NCBI GenBank assembly: GCA_964553325.1
Contig: CAZKKI010000049.1
Span: forward strand, 1-48,293
Source: BMS3ABIN04 sp964553325
Lineage (GTDB): Bacteria > Bacteroidota > Ignavibacteria > Ignavibacteriales > Melioribacteraceae
Direction: 5' to 3'
Length of the DNA stretch: 48,293 bases
This document shows, one piece after another, positions 40,238 to 48,293 of the stretch. Positions within the stretch are counted from its first letter, which is position 1; every line of letters begins with the position of its first letter. The notes beneath the pieces are model-generated. The model saw only the letters and a program-made list of their open reading frames with translations, was not told the DNA's origin and made no database searches. The translations under genes and the position numbers were made by a program.

Positions 40238-40987
40238 GCTTTTTTCCATAAACGGTTTTAATAAATCTATCGGAACGGGGAATATTGTAGTTGAATTTTT
40301 TTCGGAAGCCACTTCGGTTAAAGTTTGTAAAAATCTTAATTGCAATGCAATCGGCTCATCGGCAATAACTTTAGCCGCTTCACTTAATTTCTGGCTGGCT
40401 TGGAATTCACCTTCGGCGTGAATAATTTTCGCACGGCGTTCCCTTTCCGCTTCAGCTTGTTTTGCCATTGCTCTTTGCATCTCCACAGGCAAATCGACAT
40501 GTTTTATTTCCACATTCGATACTTTTATTCCCCACGGTTCGGTTTGATGATCGATAATCTTTTGCAATTGGGCGTTCAACTTTTCCCTTTCGGCCAGAAT
40601 CTCATCTAACATCGATTGCCCCAAAACGCTCCGCAACGTGGTTTGCGATAATTGCGAAGTTGCTTCCAAATACCGTTCCACTTCAACAACGGCTTTATCG
40701 GCATAAACCACTCTGAAATAAACAACGGCATTTACCTTCAGAGAAACATTATCTTTTGTAATTACATCTTGCGTCGGAACATCAAGAACTACGGTGCGTA
40801 AACTTACACGCACCATTCTATCCACAATCGGGATTAACAAAATTAAACCCGGACCTTTTGCACCTATTAATCTTCCCAATCTGAAAACCACACCCCGTTC
40901 GTATTCACGCAAAATTCTAATGGCATTTGCTAAAATCAATACAACAAACAAAACTATTACGCCAATGTACGTTGGTACCGGTGCCAT
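40220..40987 (-). CDS. Slipin/stomatin-like SPFH-domain membrane protein
   Basis: A 255-residue protein. One N-terminal membrane anchor (TYIGVIVLFVVLILANAIRI) is followed by the SPFH domain: EYERGVVFRLGRLIGAKGPGLILLIPIVDRMVRVSLRT, VLDVPTQDVITKDNVSLKVNAVVYFRV, RYLEATSQLSQTTLRSVLGQ, then a coiled coil with EMQRAMAKQAEAERERRAKIIHAEGE and the ending LPIDLLKPF-like tail. The start is given at ATG 40987 with GGAGG just upstream; an ATG at 40999 in the same frame lies within that site. Slipins form oligomeric membrane microdomain scaffolds and, in archaea, are substrates of the NfeD protease partner. The NfeD gene lies 15 bases upstream, the usual conserved pair. Confidence 0.95.
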   Translation of the reverse strand: MAPVPTYIGVIVLFVVLILANAIRILREYERGVVFRLGRLIGAKGPGLILLIPIVDRMVRVSLRTVVLDVPTQDVITKDNVSLKVNAVVYFRVVYADKAVVEVERYLEATSQLSQTTLRSVLGQSMLDEILAEREKLNAQLQKIIDHQTEPWGIKVSNVEIKHVDLPVEMQRAMAKQAEAERERRAKIIHAEGEFQASQKLSEAAKVIADEPIALQLRFLQTLTEVASEKNSTTIFPVPIDLLKPFMEKSKNPTS

Positions 40988-41002
40988 AACTTCCTCCATT
41001 TA

Positions 41003-42286
41003 TTATTTTACTTTTTTCACTTTCAACACAAGGTGGGAAACTCCGGTAACTACAACTTTTTCATTTTTCTCTATTTCCCCTTCCACGCTTTCCGCTTGCC
41101 ATATTTCACCGTGAATCTTTATTTGTCCGGACGGATTTAACTCCGTAATACTTATACCTTCCTCATTAATTAATCCTTCAACACCCGTTGTGGGTTTTAA
41201 CCTTTGCGCTTTAATCCCGAAACCGATTGCAAACAAGAAAAACAACAGTGTAAGTCCGGTTACAAGTATAATCACCTCCCAGGAAATAGATACGGCTTCC
41301 AACGCCGATTCAACATCAATCAACATAATGGAACCCAAAACAAGTGATATCGTGCCCCCGATGCTAAGCAATCCGTGGCTTACAATTTTAACTTCGAGAA
41401 TAAACAGAATAATTCCGAAAATAATTAACGCCAAACCGGCATAATTAACGGGAAGAGTATTAAGCGAATAGAATGCCAAAATTAAACTTATCACTCCTAT
41501 TACTCCCGGAAAAATCGCACCGGGATTGTAAAGTTCGAAAAGCAAACCGTATATTCCCAACATAAAAAGAATGTACGCAATATTCGGGTCGCTGATTACA
41601 TTCAATATTTTTTGCTTAATTGTCATTTCGTAAAATTCGGTTTTAGCTTCCGCCGTCTCCAGCTTTACGGTTTTGTTCGTAAGTTCAATTTCTTTTTCGT
41701 CTATGGATTTCAAAAGTTCTCTAATGTTCGATGCAACCAAATCGATTATATTATTTTTCAAGGCTTCCGTTTCCGTAATGGATAAACTATGCCTTACCGC
41801 ATCTTCCGCCCATTTAACGTTTCTGTTTCTTTTTTCACTAATGGTACGTATAAAAGCCGCCGCATCGTTAGTCGCTTTTTCCATCATTACCGAATCTTGT
41901 TGGCCTTGAAGCGTTACCGGATGAGCAGCTCCAATGTTTGTCCCCGGTGCCATTGCGGCAATGTGTCCGGAAAGCGTAATAAATACTCCGGCGGAAGCAG
42001 CTTGGGAACCCGAAGGATAGACATAAACAACAACCGGTACCGGAGAAAGTAAAATGTTTTTAACTATTTCGCGAGTCGATTTCAGCAATCCGCCCGGGGT
42101 GTTCAATTCGATTATTAAACATTCCGCACCAATTTCTTCAGCCCGCTTAATACCGCTTTCAATATAATCGGATGAAGCCGGATTGATCGTACCGTCGATG
42201 CCTATTACCAAAACCGTTTTTTCTTGTGCAGCCGGGAATGAATTGAATAGCAGAAGGCATGCAAAGATTAATTTTATTCCTCGCAT
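41003..42286 (-). CDS. nfeD: NfeD-family membrane serine protease (long form)
   Basis: A 427-residue long NfeD. The signal peptide is residues 1-20, followed by a ClpP/crotonase-fold protease domain (about 23-225) with LIIELNTPGGLLKSTREIV and the Ser-Lys dyad: S98 in SQAASAGVFI and K137 in MMEKATNDAAAFIR. These correspond to S97 and K138 known for the Pyrococcus 1510 protease. A central bundle of four to five membrane helices (about 240-370) and a C-terminal OB-fold NfeD domain (INEEGISITELNPSGQIKIHGEIWQAES) follow. It is the partner of slipin in membrane quality control. It is divergent from the methyltransferase gene, with a gap of about 50 bases. Confidence 0.95.
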   Translation of the reverse strand: MRGIKLIFACLLLFNSFPAAQEKTVLVIGIDGTINPASSDYIESGIKRAEEIGAECLIIELNTPGGLLKSTREIVKNILLSPVPVVVYVYPSGSQAASAGVFITLSGHIAAMAPGTNIGAAHPVTLQGQQDSVMMEKATNDAAAFIRTISEKRNRNVKWAEDAVRHSLSITETEALKNNIIDLVASNIRELLKSIDEKEIELTNKTVKLETAEAKTEFYEMTIKQKILNVISDPNIAYILFMLGIYGLLFELYNPGAIFPGVIGVISLILAFYSLNTLPVNYAGLALIIFGIILFILEVKIVSHGLLSIGGTISLVLGSIMLIDVESALEAVSISWEVIILVTGLTLLFFLFAIGFGIKAQRLKPTTGVEGLINEEGISITELNPSGQIKIHGEIWQAESVEGEIEKNEKVVVTGVSHLVLKVKKVK

Positions 42287-42334
42287 GACATTTCCGATAT
42301 GATTATCTTTTTATTTAAAATATGGAAAATTAAT

Positions 42335-43114
42335 ATGATTAGCAACAACGAGTTAAACTATAATAAATTATCCGATACGTACGATAAAAGATACGAATAC
42401 AACAAACATACTAATATTATCAAGGCAATAAACAGGTTAATTGAAAGTTTCGATTACAAATCCGTGCTTGAAATCGGTAGCGGGACTTGTTATTGGCTTA
42501 AAAATATTAACAACGAATTAATTTCCAAAACCGGATTGGATATTTCAATTAACATGTTGAAAAAGTCGGATTATAAAAATAATAAAATCCTTGTTGTGAA
42601 CGGAGACGCGCGGTTCTTACCCTTCAAACAACATACGTTTGATTTTTTATTTTGTGTAAACGTTCTACACCAAATTGATAATAAAAGAAAAACTATCGAA
42701 GAAGCGTTCAGAGTCTTGAAAAATAAGGGTATGCTAGCCGTTTATACTTTTGATCCCAGAACGGAGGGCGATAAATGGTATTTGTACGATTATTTTGAAG
42801 GGATTCGGGAATTCGATTTGAACCGTTTTGCACCAATTAATCAAATAACAAAACTTTTATATTCGGCGGGGTTCAGAGATGTTCGTGTAAATACAACAGA
42901 AATTGTTTCGGATAATAAAACCGGCGAGAATGTTCTTCGGGATCCATTTCTTCAAAAACACGGTTCTTCGCAAACAGCAATTTTAAGCGAAAGTGATTAC
43001 CGTAAAGGAATTGAAAAAATAAAAAGTAAAATAAAAAAGGATATGTTAAACGGAATACAATCCGTTTTTCCCGTAAGGCTTACACAATTTGAAATTAGCG
43101 GAATGAAGATTTAA
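42335..43114 (+). CDS. Class I SAM-dependent methyltransferase
   Basis: A 259-residue cytoplasmic methyltransferase of the Methyltransf_11 type. The SAM-binding motif I is VLEIGSGTCYWLKNI near residues 46-60, the second motif GLDISINMLKKS, the acidic loop NGDARFLPFKQHTFDFLFCVNVLHQIDN, and motif IV/V EAFRVLKNKGMLAVYTFDP. The substrate is not apparent; the family covers quinone, lipid and small-molecule methylation. The start is taken at ATG 42335 (MISNNELNYNKLSDTYDKRY), because the extra 12 residues of a longer frame are hydrophobic and unlike the family. Its stop overlaps the stop of the convergent sensor kinase by four bases. Confidence 0.87.
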   Translation: MISNNELNYNKLSDTYDKRYEYNKHTNIIKAINRLIESFDYKSVLEIGSGTCYWLKNINNELISKTGLDISINMLKKSDYKNNKILVVNGDARFLPFKQHTFDFLFCVNVLHQIDNKRKTIEEAFRVLKNKGMLAVYTFDPRTEGDKWYLYDYFEGIREFDLNRFAPINQITKLLYSAGFRDVRVNTTEIVSDNKTGENVLRDPFLQKHGSSQTAILSESDYRKGIEKIKSKIKKDMLNGIQSVFPVRLTQFEISGMKI

Positions 43115-45600
43115 GAAACTTTCCGCTCGGTATTGGCTTTTACTTCCTCTTTCCAAACAGGTAATGTAAAAATGAATTCACTGCCTTTTCCCTCTTCGGT
43201 TTCAACCCAAATTTCACCGCCGTTCTTTTCAACAAATTCTTTGGATAAAATTAATCCCAAACCTGTTCCCTTTTCTTGTTCCGTTCCTTTTGTTGTTACA
43301 TGTTGATCGATTTTGAACAATTTGTTTTTTATTTCTTCTTTCATTCCAACACCGTCATCCTTCACAGAAACATAAAGCATATCGTCCTTCTCCATAACTT
43401 TTATTCTTACCTCGCCACCGGCTTTAGTAAATTTAATAGCGTTGGAAAGCAAATTGCGAATTACGGCATCTACCATGAATTTGTCGGCAAAAACCGTAAT
43501 TTCATCGGTCACCTCGTTTATTAACTTTACTTTTTTCTTGGTCGCATTAACTTGGAAAAGTGCAATAATCGTATCGATTAACGACGTTAAACTAAATTGC
43601 GAAGGTGTATATTGTATTTTACCGGATTGAATTCTCGACCACTGCAACAAATTTTCCAGCAAGTTGAAAATATTTTTAGCCGATTTGTAAATGTTCGTTG
43701 AAAATTCTTTTATTTCTTCCTTGCTTAGCTCGTCCAAATCCTCAACCAAGTATTCCGCAAATCCAAGAAGCGATGTAAACGGGCTCTTCAAATCATGCGA
43801 GATAATGGAGAAAAATTTGTCTTTATTCGCATTCAACTCTTTTAGTTGCTGTTCCGATTCCATTAGCTTCTGATTTAGTTCAATCATTTGTTGGGCATTT
43901 TCCTCAATTAAGTCCCGGTTTATTTGCAGTTCTTCAACAAACCGCTCAATTTCCGCTTCGTATTCTTTTCGTTCTTTAATATCGTGAAAAGCCGTTACGG
44001 TACCTATTATTTCACCGTTTCTAACAATCGGAGAAGTTACATACGAAACCGGTAACAAATCACCGTCTTTCTGTTTGAAATAGTCTTCCCTTATTCTGTA
44101 AATCTCGCCGGTTACCAACGCCCGGGTTATGGGACAATCGTGCGGTTCGTTTTCCGTTTCGTGCATAACGTGTACAAGACTATGCAACGTCCGTCCTTCC
44201 AAATCTTTTGCATCCCAACCCAATAAGTTTGTAAACTCGGGATTTATAAAATCGACATATCCGTTTTTATCCAGAACAAATATACCTTCTCCCAAAACCG
44301 ATGTAATTTCTTTCAGCTTGGTTTCGCTTTCCATCAATTGGTTTGCAATTATCTTGCGTTCGTTAATATCAAGCGTAGCTCCGATAAATCCGATAAATTC
44401 ACCGTTGGAAAGAAACCTCGGAATTCCTTGATCGAAAACCCACTTGTATTCCCCTTCGCCGGTTTTCAACCTATATTCCACGTTAAACTTTGTTTTTTCC
44501 GCATATGCGTTTTTCAATACACTGTTGTAATAATCTATATCGTCAAGGTGTATTCTGTCTTCCGGAATAGTTTCAAGTTCACTTTCAAGACTTCTGTTTC
44601 TGAACTCAAGCCAGGCTTTATTAAAGTAGGTGCTTTGTGAATTCCGGTCTGTCATCCAAATCATAAACGGCAAATGGTCTGCAAGATAGAAAAATCTGTC
44701 CTCCAATTCTTTCAACATGGTTTGAGTATTTTTCTTCAAACTGATATCGCTGATTGTACCGACAACATAATTTGCTTTATTGTTCTCGTGTTCCAACACT
44801 TTCGCAGCAAAGCTAACCCACACCCAATTTCCGGTTTTTGTTAAAATGCGAAATTCACAGTCAAACTGTTCATTTTTTCCGTCAATTATTCTTTGTAAAA
44901 TTTCCGAAACTCTTGTTTTATCTTCGGGATGAACTTGCTTTTCGAGTGAAGCTCTTGTAGGTAAAAATTCATCTTTTTTATATTCTAGAATCTCAAAAAA
45001 TCCTTTCGATACTTTTAATTTGTCCGTAAGCAAATCCCATTCCCAAAAACCCACACCGAAATTTTCGTGCATAAATTTCAGTTTATTGTTTTCCCATATA
45101 AATCTCTCATTTTCTTTTCGAAGGTTTTTAATTAATTCTTCATCCGTATTTACTTTTTGCTCAATCTCTACCGTTTTCTCTTTTTTGACTTTTATGGCTT
45201 CTTCAAGGTGTTTACGGTTTGTAACATCCATTACCGTAACGGTAGCACCTACAATTTTACCGTCTTCTTTTATCGGGTTAAAGAAAAAATCAAAACATAA
45301 AGTTTTGCCCTTTAATTGATATTCCCGATTCTTTTTAAATCTTTCGCCGCGTAATACTTTTTCCAAGTCCTTTTTCCATTCCTTGAAATCATCTTCCTCT
45401 TTCAAATCCAATAAACCAAGGATGTTAGTATTTTCATCGAATTCTGATTTAAAAAACAATCGGTGTAAATCTTTGAACGATTGGTTATATGCGATGGTGG
45501 AATAATTACTATTAATCGCCCAAACAGGATTAGGCGAATTCTCAAGGAATGATAAAAACGTTGATTCTAAGTTCGATGAATTTTGATATACTAAACCCAT
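43111..45600 (-). CDS. Cytoplasmic sensor histidine kinase with four PAS domains
   Basis: An 829-residue kinase with no membrane segment. The PAS modules are at about 12-130 (NPVWAINSNYSTIAYNQSF), 178-290 (FWEWDLLTDKLKVSKGFFEI, PAS_3-like with PEDK and GNWVWV), 298-415 and 430-545 (GIFVLDKNGYVDFINPEFTNLLG). A coiled coil (545-597) leads to the HisKA helix with H602 in FFSIISHDLKSPFTSLLG. The HATPase_c domain has the N box NLLSNAIKFT (N720), the G1 box DDGVGM (748-753) and the G2 box GTGLGLILS (778-786). The FxxFF-type ISHDLKxP kinase is common in environmental bacteria. No response regulator is adjacent, so the partner is elsewhere. The signal is presumably cytoplasmic redox or small-ligand sensing. 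Confidence 0.95.
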   Translation of the reverse strand: MGLVYQNSSNLESTFLSFLENSPNPVWAINSNYSTIAYNQSFKDLHRLFFKSEFDENTNILGLLDLKEEDDFKEWKKDLEKVLRGERFKKNREYQLKGKTLCFDFFFNPIKEDGKIVGATVTVMDVTNRKHLEEAIKVKKEKTVEIEQKVNTDEELIKNLRKENERFIWENNKLKFMHENFGVGFWEWDLLTDKLKVSKGFFEILEYKKDEFLPTRASLEKQVHPEDKTRVSEILQRIIDGKNEQFDCEFRILTKTGNWVWVSFAAKVLEHENNKANYVVGTISDISLKKNTQTMLKELEDRFFYLADHLPFMIWMTDRNSQSTYFNKAWLEFRNRSLESELETIPEDRIHLDDIDYYNSVLKNAYAEKTKFNVEYRLKTGEGEYKWVFDQGIPRFLSNGEFIGFIGATLDINERKIIANQLMESETKLKEITSVLGEGIFVLDKNGYVDFINPEFTNLLGWDAKDLEGRTLHSLVHVMHETENEPHDCPITRALVTGEIYRIREDYFKQKDGDLLPVSYVTSPIVRNGEIIGTVTAFHDIKERKEYEAEIERFVEELQINRDLIEENAQQMIELNQKLMESEQQLKELNANKDKFFSIISHDLKSPFTSLLGFAEYLVEDLDELSKEEIKEFSTNIYKSAKNIFNLLENLLQWSRIQSGKIQYTPSQFSLTSLIDTIIALFQVNATKKKVKLINEVTDEITVFADKFMVDAVIRNLLSNAIKFTKAGGEVRIKVMEKDDMLYVSVKDDGVGMKEEIKNKLFKIDQHVTTKGTEQEKGTGLGLILSKEFVEKNGGEIWVETEEGKGSEFIFTLPVWKEEVKANTERKVS

Positions 45601-45750
45601 ATGTCCCGTTTATATATAGTACTATTATTCAACTAACCATTGTACTATCGGATAAATACGGCAATTCTTTAATTCGAAAAATGAGGAAATGATTATATTT
45701 ACAATTGGAAATTTTGCGAACCGGTGTTTATCATTTATTTCGGATTGTTA

Positions 45751-47889
45751 ATGAAACGTTTACTTGTGTTAATTTTTTATTCCGCATTAATTTTACACGC
45801 ATCCGGAAATCCTTCTCTCAAAGAATTAAAAATCGGCAGAATTACCGATACTTATAAACTCGACGGAAAACTCACGGAAAATTTTTGGAACTCAACCGAT
45901 TCGATTACCACGTTAACAATGGTTGAACCGCAAGAAAACAAACCGGCATCCCGCAAAACGGTTGTACGAATTGTTGCCGATAAAAACAGAATACTTATCG
46001 GCGTTAAATGTTATGACGACCCCAACCAAATAATTGCTTACTCGAAAGCGCGGGATTCCCATATTTTTTCGGAAGATTATATAAGATTCGTTCTTGATCC
46101 GTTTCTTGACGGAAGAACAGGTTATATATTCGGAATTAATCCGTACGGCGCCCGTTACGACGCGCTTGTTTCGGGTAGGGGCGAAAGTGAAAATTCGAAT
46201 TGGGACGGCGTTTGGGAAGCACAAACACAAATAGAAAACGACGGTTGGAGTGCCGAAATAGAAATTCCCGTTAAAACTTTAAGCTTCAACGAAAATTTAA
46301 AATCGTGGGGTTTTAACATCGAAAGGAAAATTCAACGGTTATTGGAAAAAGACAGATGGAGCGGAATTAACAGAAATTACAACGTACGCCAAACAATACA
46401 CGCCGGCAGAATTACAAACCTCCCCCGCTTCGATTACGGTTTGGGCACAACCTTGTGGTTTTCCGCAATTAACAAAACCGGGAAAACATTCGGCTCCAAA
46501 TTTCAAAACGACATAGACGCAAGCGGTGAAATATTGCAGAAAATAACTTCAGATATAAGCGCTACAATCACAATCAATACCGATTTTGCCGAAACGGAAG
46601 TTGATACAAGAAAAACCAACTTAACACGTTTCCCGCTGTTCTTTCCCGAAAAGAGGGCTTTCTTTTTGGAAGGTGCCGATATCTTCGATTTCGGTTTGGG
46701 ATTAGGAAGAGACATAATTCCTTTCTTCAGCAGAAGAATCGGTCTGCACGAAGGTACGGAAGTTCCGTTAATTATAGGAGGGAAAATAAACGGCAAAGTC
46801 GGAAACACCAATTTCGGTGCATTGGTGAGTCGCACGGGTAAAGTCGATTCTTTAGTGCCCGAAACAACAATGGGTTCTGTAAGAATTAAAGAAAATATTT
46901 GGGGCGAATCAACCGTTGGAATGATTGGCACTTTCGGCGATCCGCAGGGCAGAACTAACAGTTGGTTACTCGGATTCGATTTCACTTATCAAAATTCAAA
47001 TGTTTTTAAAGGAAATAATTTTCTGGTTGGTGTTTGGGGACTTTACAATAACCGTGAAGATTTAAATGGGAATAAAAGTGCTTACGGAATAAAGATCGAT
47101 TATCCGAACGACTTATGGGATATTATGTTTGCTTTCAAGAAAATAGGCGATGCATTCGATCCCTCGATAGGTTACGTTCCGCGTAAAGGCGTAACCGTTT
47201 ACAGAGTTGGAGTGGATTACACTCCGCGCCCCGATATTTCGTTCATTCGTCAATTCTTTTTTGAATCTTTTTTCAGCCTCGTAAGAACCGACCACGATTG
47301 GCAAAGTTACGGATTGTTTTTCGCACCGATTCACTTTTTGCTTGAAAGCGGGGACAGATTCGAATTTAACATACGTCCTCAAGGAGAAAATATCGAAGAG
47401 TCATTCGATATCAGCGAAAACGTAACAATTCCCGTTGGCAAATATAATTGGGTAAAATACAGATTAGAATTCGAATCGGCCAGCAAGCGAATTATAAGCG
47501 GACAAGCTACATGGTGGTTCGGCGGTTTTTATAACGGCCATCTTCATCAACTTGAATTTCAACTGAATTGGAGACCTTCGAATAACATAACCGTAGGATT
47601 AAATTTCGAAGATAACATCGGTTCACTACCTCAAGGCAATTTTACCAAACAAATTTTCAGAAGCAGGTTGGCTTTTAATTTTTCACCCGATTTACAATTG
47701 ACAAATTACCTGCAATACGATAACGAAAGTAGAAAACTGGGAACAAATTTACGGTTGCGTTGGACGTACGACAAACTTGGCGATCTGTTTGTTGTTTACA
47801 ACCACAATATCAACCATTTCATCAATAACCGCTGGCAATTCGAATCGAATGAATTTATTGTTAAATTGAGATACGGTCTCTGGTTTTAA
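45751..47889 (+). CDS. DUF5916 outer-membrane protein with N-terminal CBM9-like domain
   Basis: A 712-residue protein. The start is ATG 45751 (MKRLLVLIFYSALILHASG, a signal peptide); a GTG nine codons earlier is less likely. A CBM9-like beta-sandwich (about 22-225) begins YKLDGKLTENFWNST, with ILIGVKCYDDP, SEDYIRFVLDPFLDGRTGYIFGINPYG and WSAEIEIPVKTLSF. The rest is DUF5916, a beta-barrel-like domain with TDFAETEVDTRKTNLTRFPLFFPEKRAFFLEGADIFDFG and FSRRIGL as hallmarks, ending in the aromatic FIVKLRYGLWF. The family is widespread in Bacteroidota and Acidobacteriota and is of unknown function, possibly an outer-membrane channel or binding protein. It is transcribed away from the sensor kinase and is not part of the glycan operon. 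Confidence 0.9.
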   Translation: MKRLLVLIFYSALILHASGNPSLKELKIGRITDTYKLDGKLTENFWNSTDSITTLTMVEPQENKPASRKTVVRIVADKNRILIGVKCYDDPNQIIAYSKARDSHIFSEDYIRFVLDPFLDGRTGYIFGINPYGARYDALVSGRGESENSNWDGVWEAQTQIENDGWSAEIEIPVKTLSFNENLKSWGFNIERKIQRLLEKDRWSGINRNYNVRQTIHAGRITNLPRFDYGLGTTLWFSAINKTGKTFGSKFQNDIDASGEILQKITSDISATITINTDFAETEVDTRKTNLTRFPLFFPEKRAFFLEGADIFDFGLGLGRDIIPFFSRRIGLHEGTEVPLIIGGKINGKVGNTNFGALVSRTGKVDSLVPETTMGSVRIKENIWGESTVGMIGTFGDPQGRTNSWLLGFDFTYQNSNVFKGNNFLVGVWGLYNNREDLNGNKSAYGIKIDYPNDLWDIMFAFKKIGDAFDPSIGYVPRKGVTVYRVGVDYTPRPDISFIRQFFFESFFSLVRTDHDWQSYGLFFAPIHFLLESGDRFEFNIRPQGENIEESFDISENVTIPVGKYNWVKYRLEFESASKRIISGQATWWFGGFYNGHLHQLEFQLNWRPSNNITVGLNFEDNIGSLPQGNFTKQIFRSRLAFNFSPDLQLTNYLQYDNESRKLGTNLRLRWTYDKLGDLFVVYNHNINHFINNRWQFESNEFIVKLRYGLWF

Positions 47890-47968
47890 AATATTTTCCC
47901 TCAAAATTGACCTTACATCTCATTTTTTATTCCATTATATTACTTAATTGAAAAATACCGTTGGAATT

Positions 47969-48293
47969 ATGTTTTATAAATATAAACCGTTTTTAATTTT
48001 GTTTTTACTTGCTTCTCAATTAGTCGTATCTTGCCAAACTAACACTAACGAAAATAAAAATATGAAAAACCACAAATACACAAACAAATTGATAAACGAA
48101 AAAAGTCCTTACTTGCAACAGCATGCGCATAATCCGGTTAATTGGTATCCGTGGGGCGACGAAGCATTTGAAAAAGCCCGTAAAGAGAACAAGCCGATTT
48201 TCTTATCAATCGGATATTCGACTTGCCATTGGTGTCACGTTATGGAACATGAATCGTTTGAAGATACAACAGTTGCAAGATTAATGAACGAAG
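47969..48293 (+). CDS. DUF255 thioredoxin-domain lipoprotein (5' part only)
   Basis: An open reading frame cut by the right edge of the window; the first 108 residues are visible. ATG 47969 starts a lipoprotein signal peptide (MFYKYKPFLILFLLASQLVVSC) with the lipidated cysteine at residue 22. The DUF255 N-terminus follows: NKLINEKSPYLQQHAHNPVNWYPWG, FEKARKENKPIFLSIGYSTCHWCHVMEHESFED. The CHWC site is the thioredoxin-like motif typical of YyaL/SPATA20-like proteins, whose C-terminal part is a (alpha/alpha)6 barrel that would lie outside the window. The lipoprotein signal is notable, since many family members are cytoplasmic. The exact function of the family is not settled. Confidence 0.88.
   Translation, partial: MFYKYKPFLILFLLASQLVVSCQTNTNENKNMKNHKYTNKLINEKSPYLQQHAHNPVNWYPWGDEAFEKARKENKPIFLSIGYSTCHWCHVMEHESFEDTTVARLMNE

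Overview
The window looks like a piece of an AT-rich chromosome from the Ignavibacteriota (Ignavibacterium/Melioribacter-like) or a close relative in the Bacteroidota-Chlorobiota-Calditrichota group. The evidence is seven large secreted proteins ending in the 'NYPNPFNP ... G-x-Y' type IX secretion (T9SS) sorting domain, a PorV/PorQ-family protein, TonB-linked outer-membrane genes, and many A/T-ending codons. No phage, insertion-sequence or CRISPR features were seen.

Layout. (1) 1-1677: a tRNA-Asp with its own promoter and terminator, then a chemotaxis receptor on the minus strand. (2) 1678-2117: a stretch without intact genes that carries a collapsed relic of a tetR-RND-outer-membrane operon whose intact paralogue lies at 35139-40237. 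(3) 2118-34122: 23 minus-strand genes, mostly with overlaps or gaps of a few bases, that read as one very long glycan-utilisation operon. (4) 34123-35112: a divergent promoter region with two sites resembling the AgaR operator, then a DeoR/AgaR-like regulator. (5) 35139-40237: an autoregulated tetR - RND exporter - LolA-like - beta-barrel operon closed by a strong bidirectional terminator. (6) 40220-43114: a stomatin/NfeD pair and a methyltransferase. (7) 43111-48293: a PAS-rich sensor kinase, a DUF5916 outer-membrane protein and the start of a DUF255/thioredoxin-like lipoprotein.

How the large locus probably works. T9SS-exported proteins (beta-helix protein, DUF4874/DUF4832 protein, CBM9-like proteins, metallophosphoesterase, twin thrombospondin-3-like proteins) would bind and cut a polymer at the surface. 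A TonB receptor with a PorV-like partner would take it across the outer membrane. A Tat-exported GH109 alpha-N-acetylgalactosaminidase and a Sec-exported GH36 enzyme would trim it in the periplasm. A sodium/solute symporter with a newly seen 44-residue membrane partner would import sugar. Inside, a NahK-like kinase and a nucleotidyltransferase would activate HexNAc, while AgaS, KbaZ/GatZ, a PfkB kinase and KbaY/GatY match the galactosamine-to-tagatose route. The combined GH109, Aga enzymes and AgaR-like operators point to a GalNAc-containing glycan. The GalNAc-6-phosphate kinase and deacetylase needed to close the pathway are not visible in the window.
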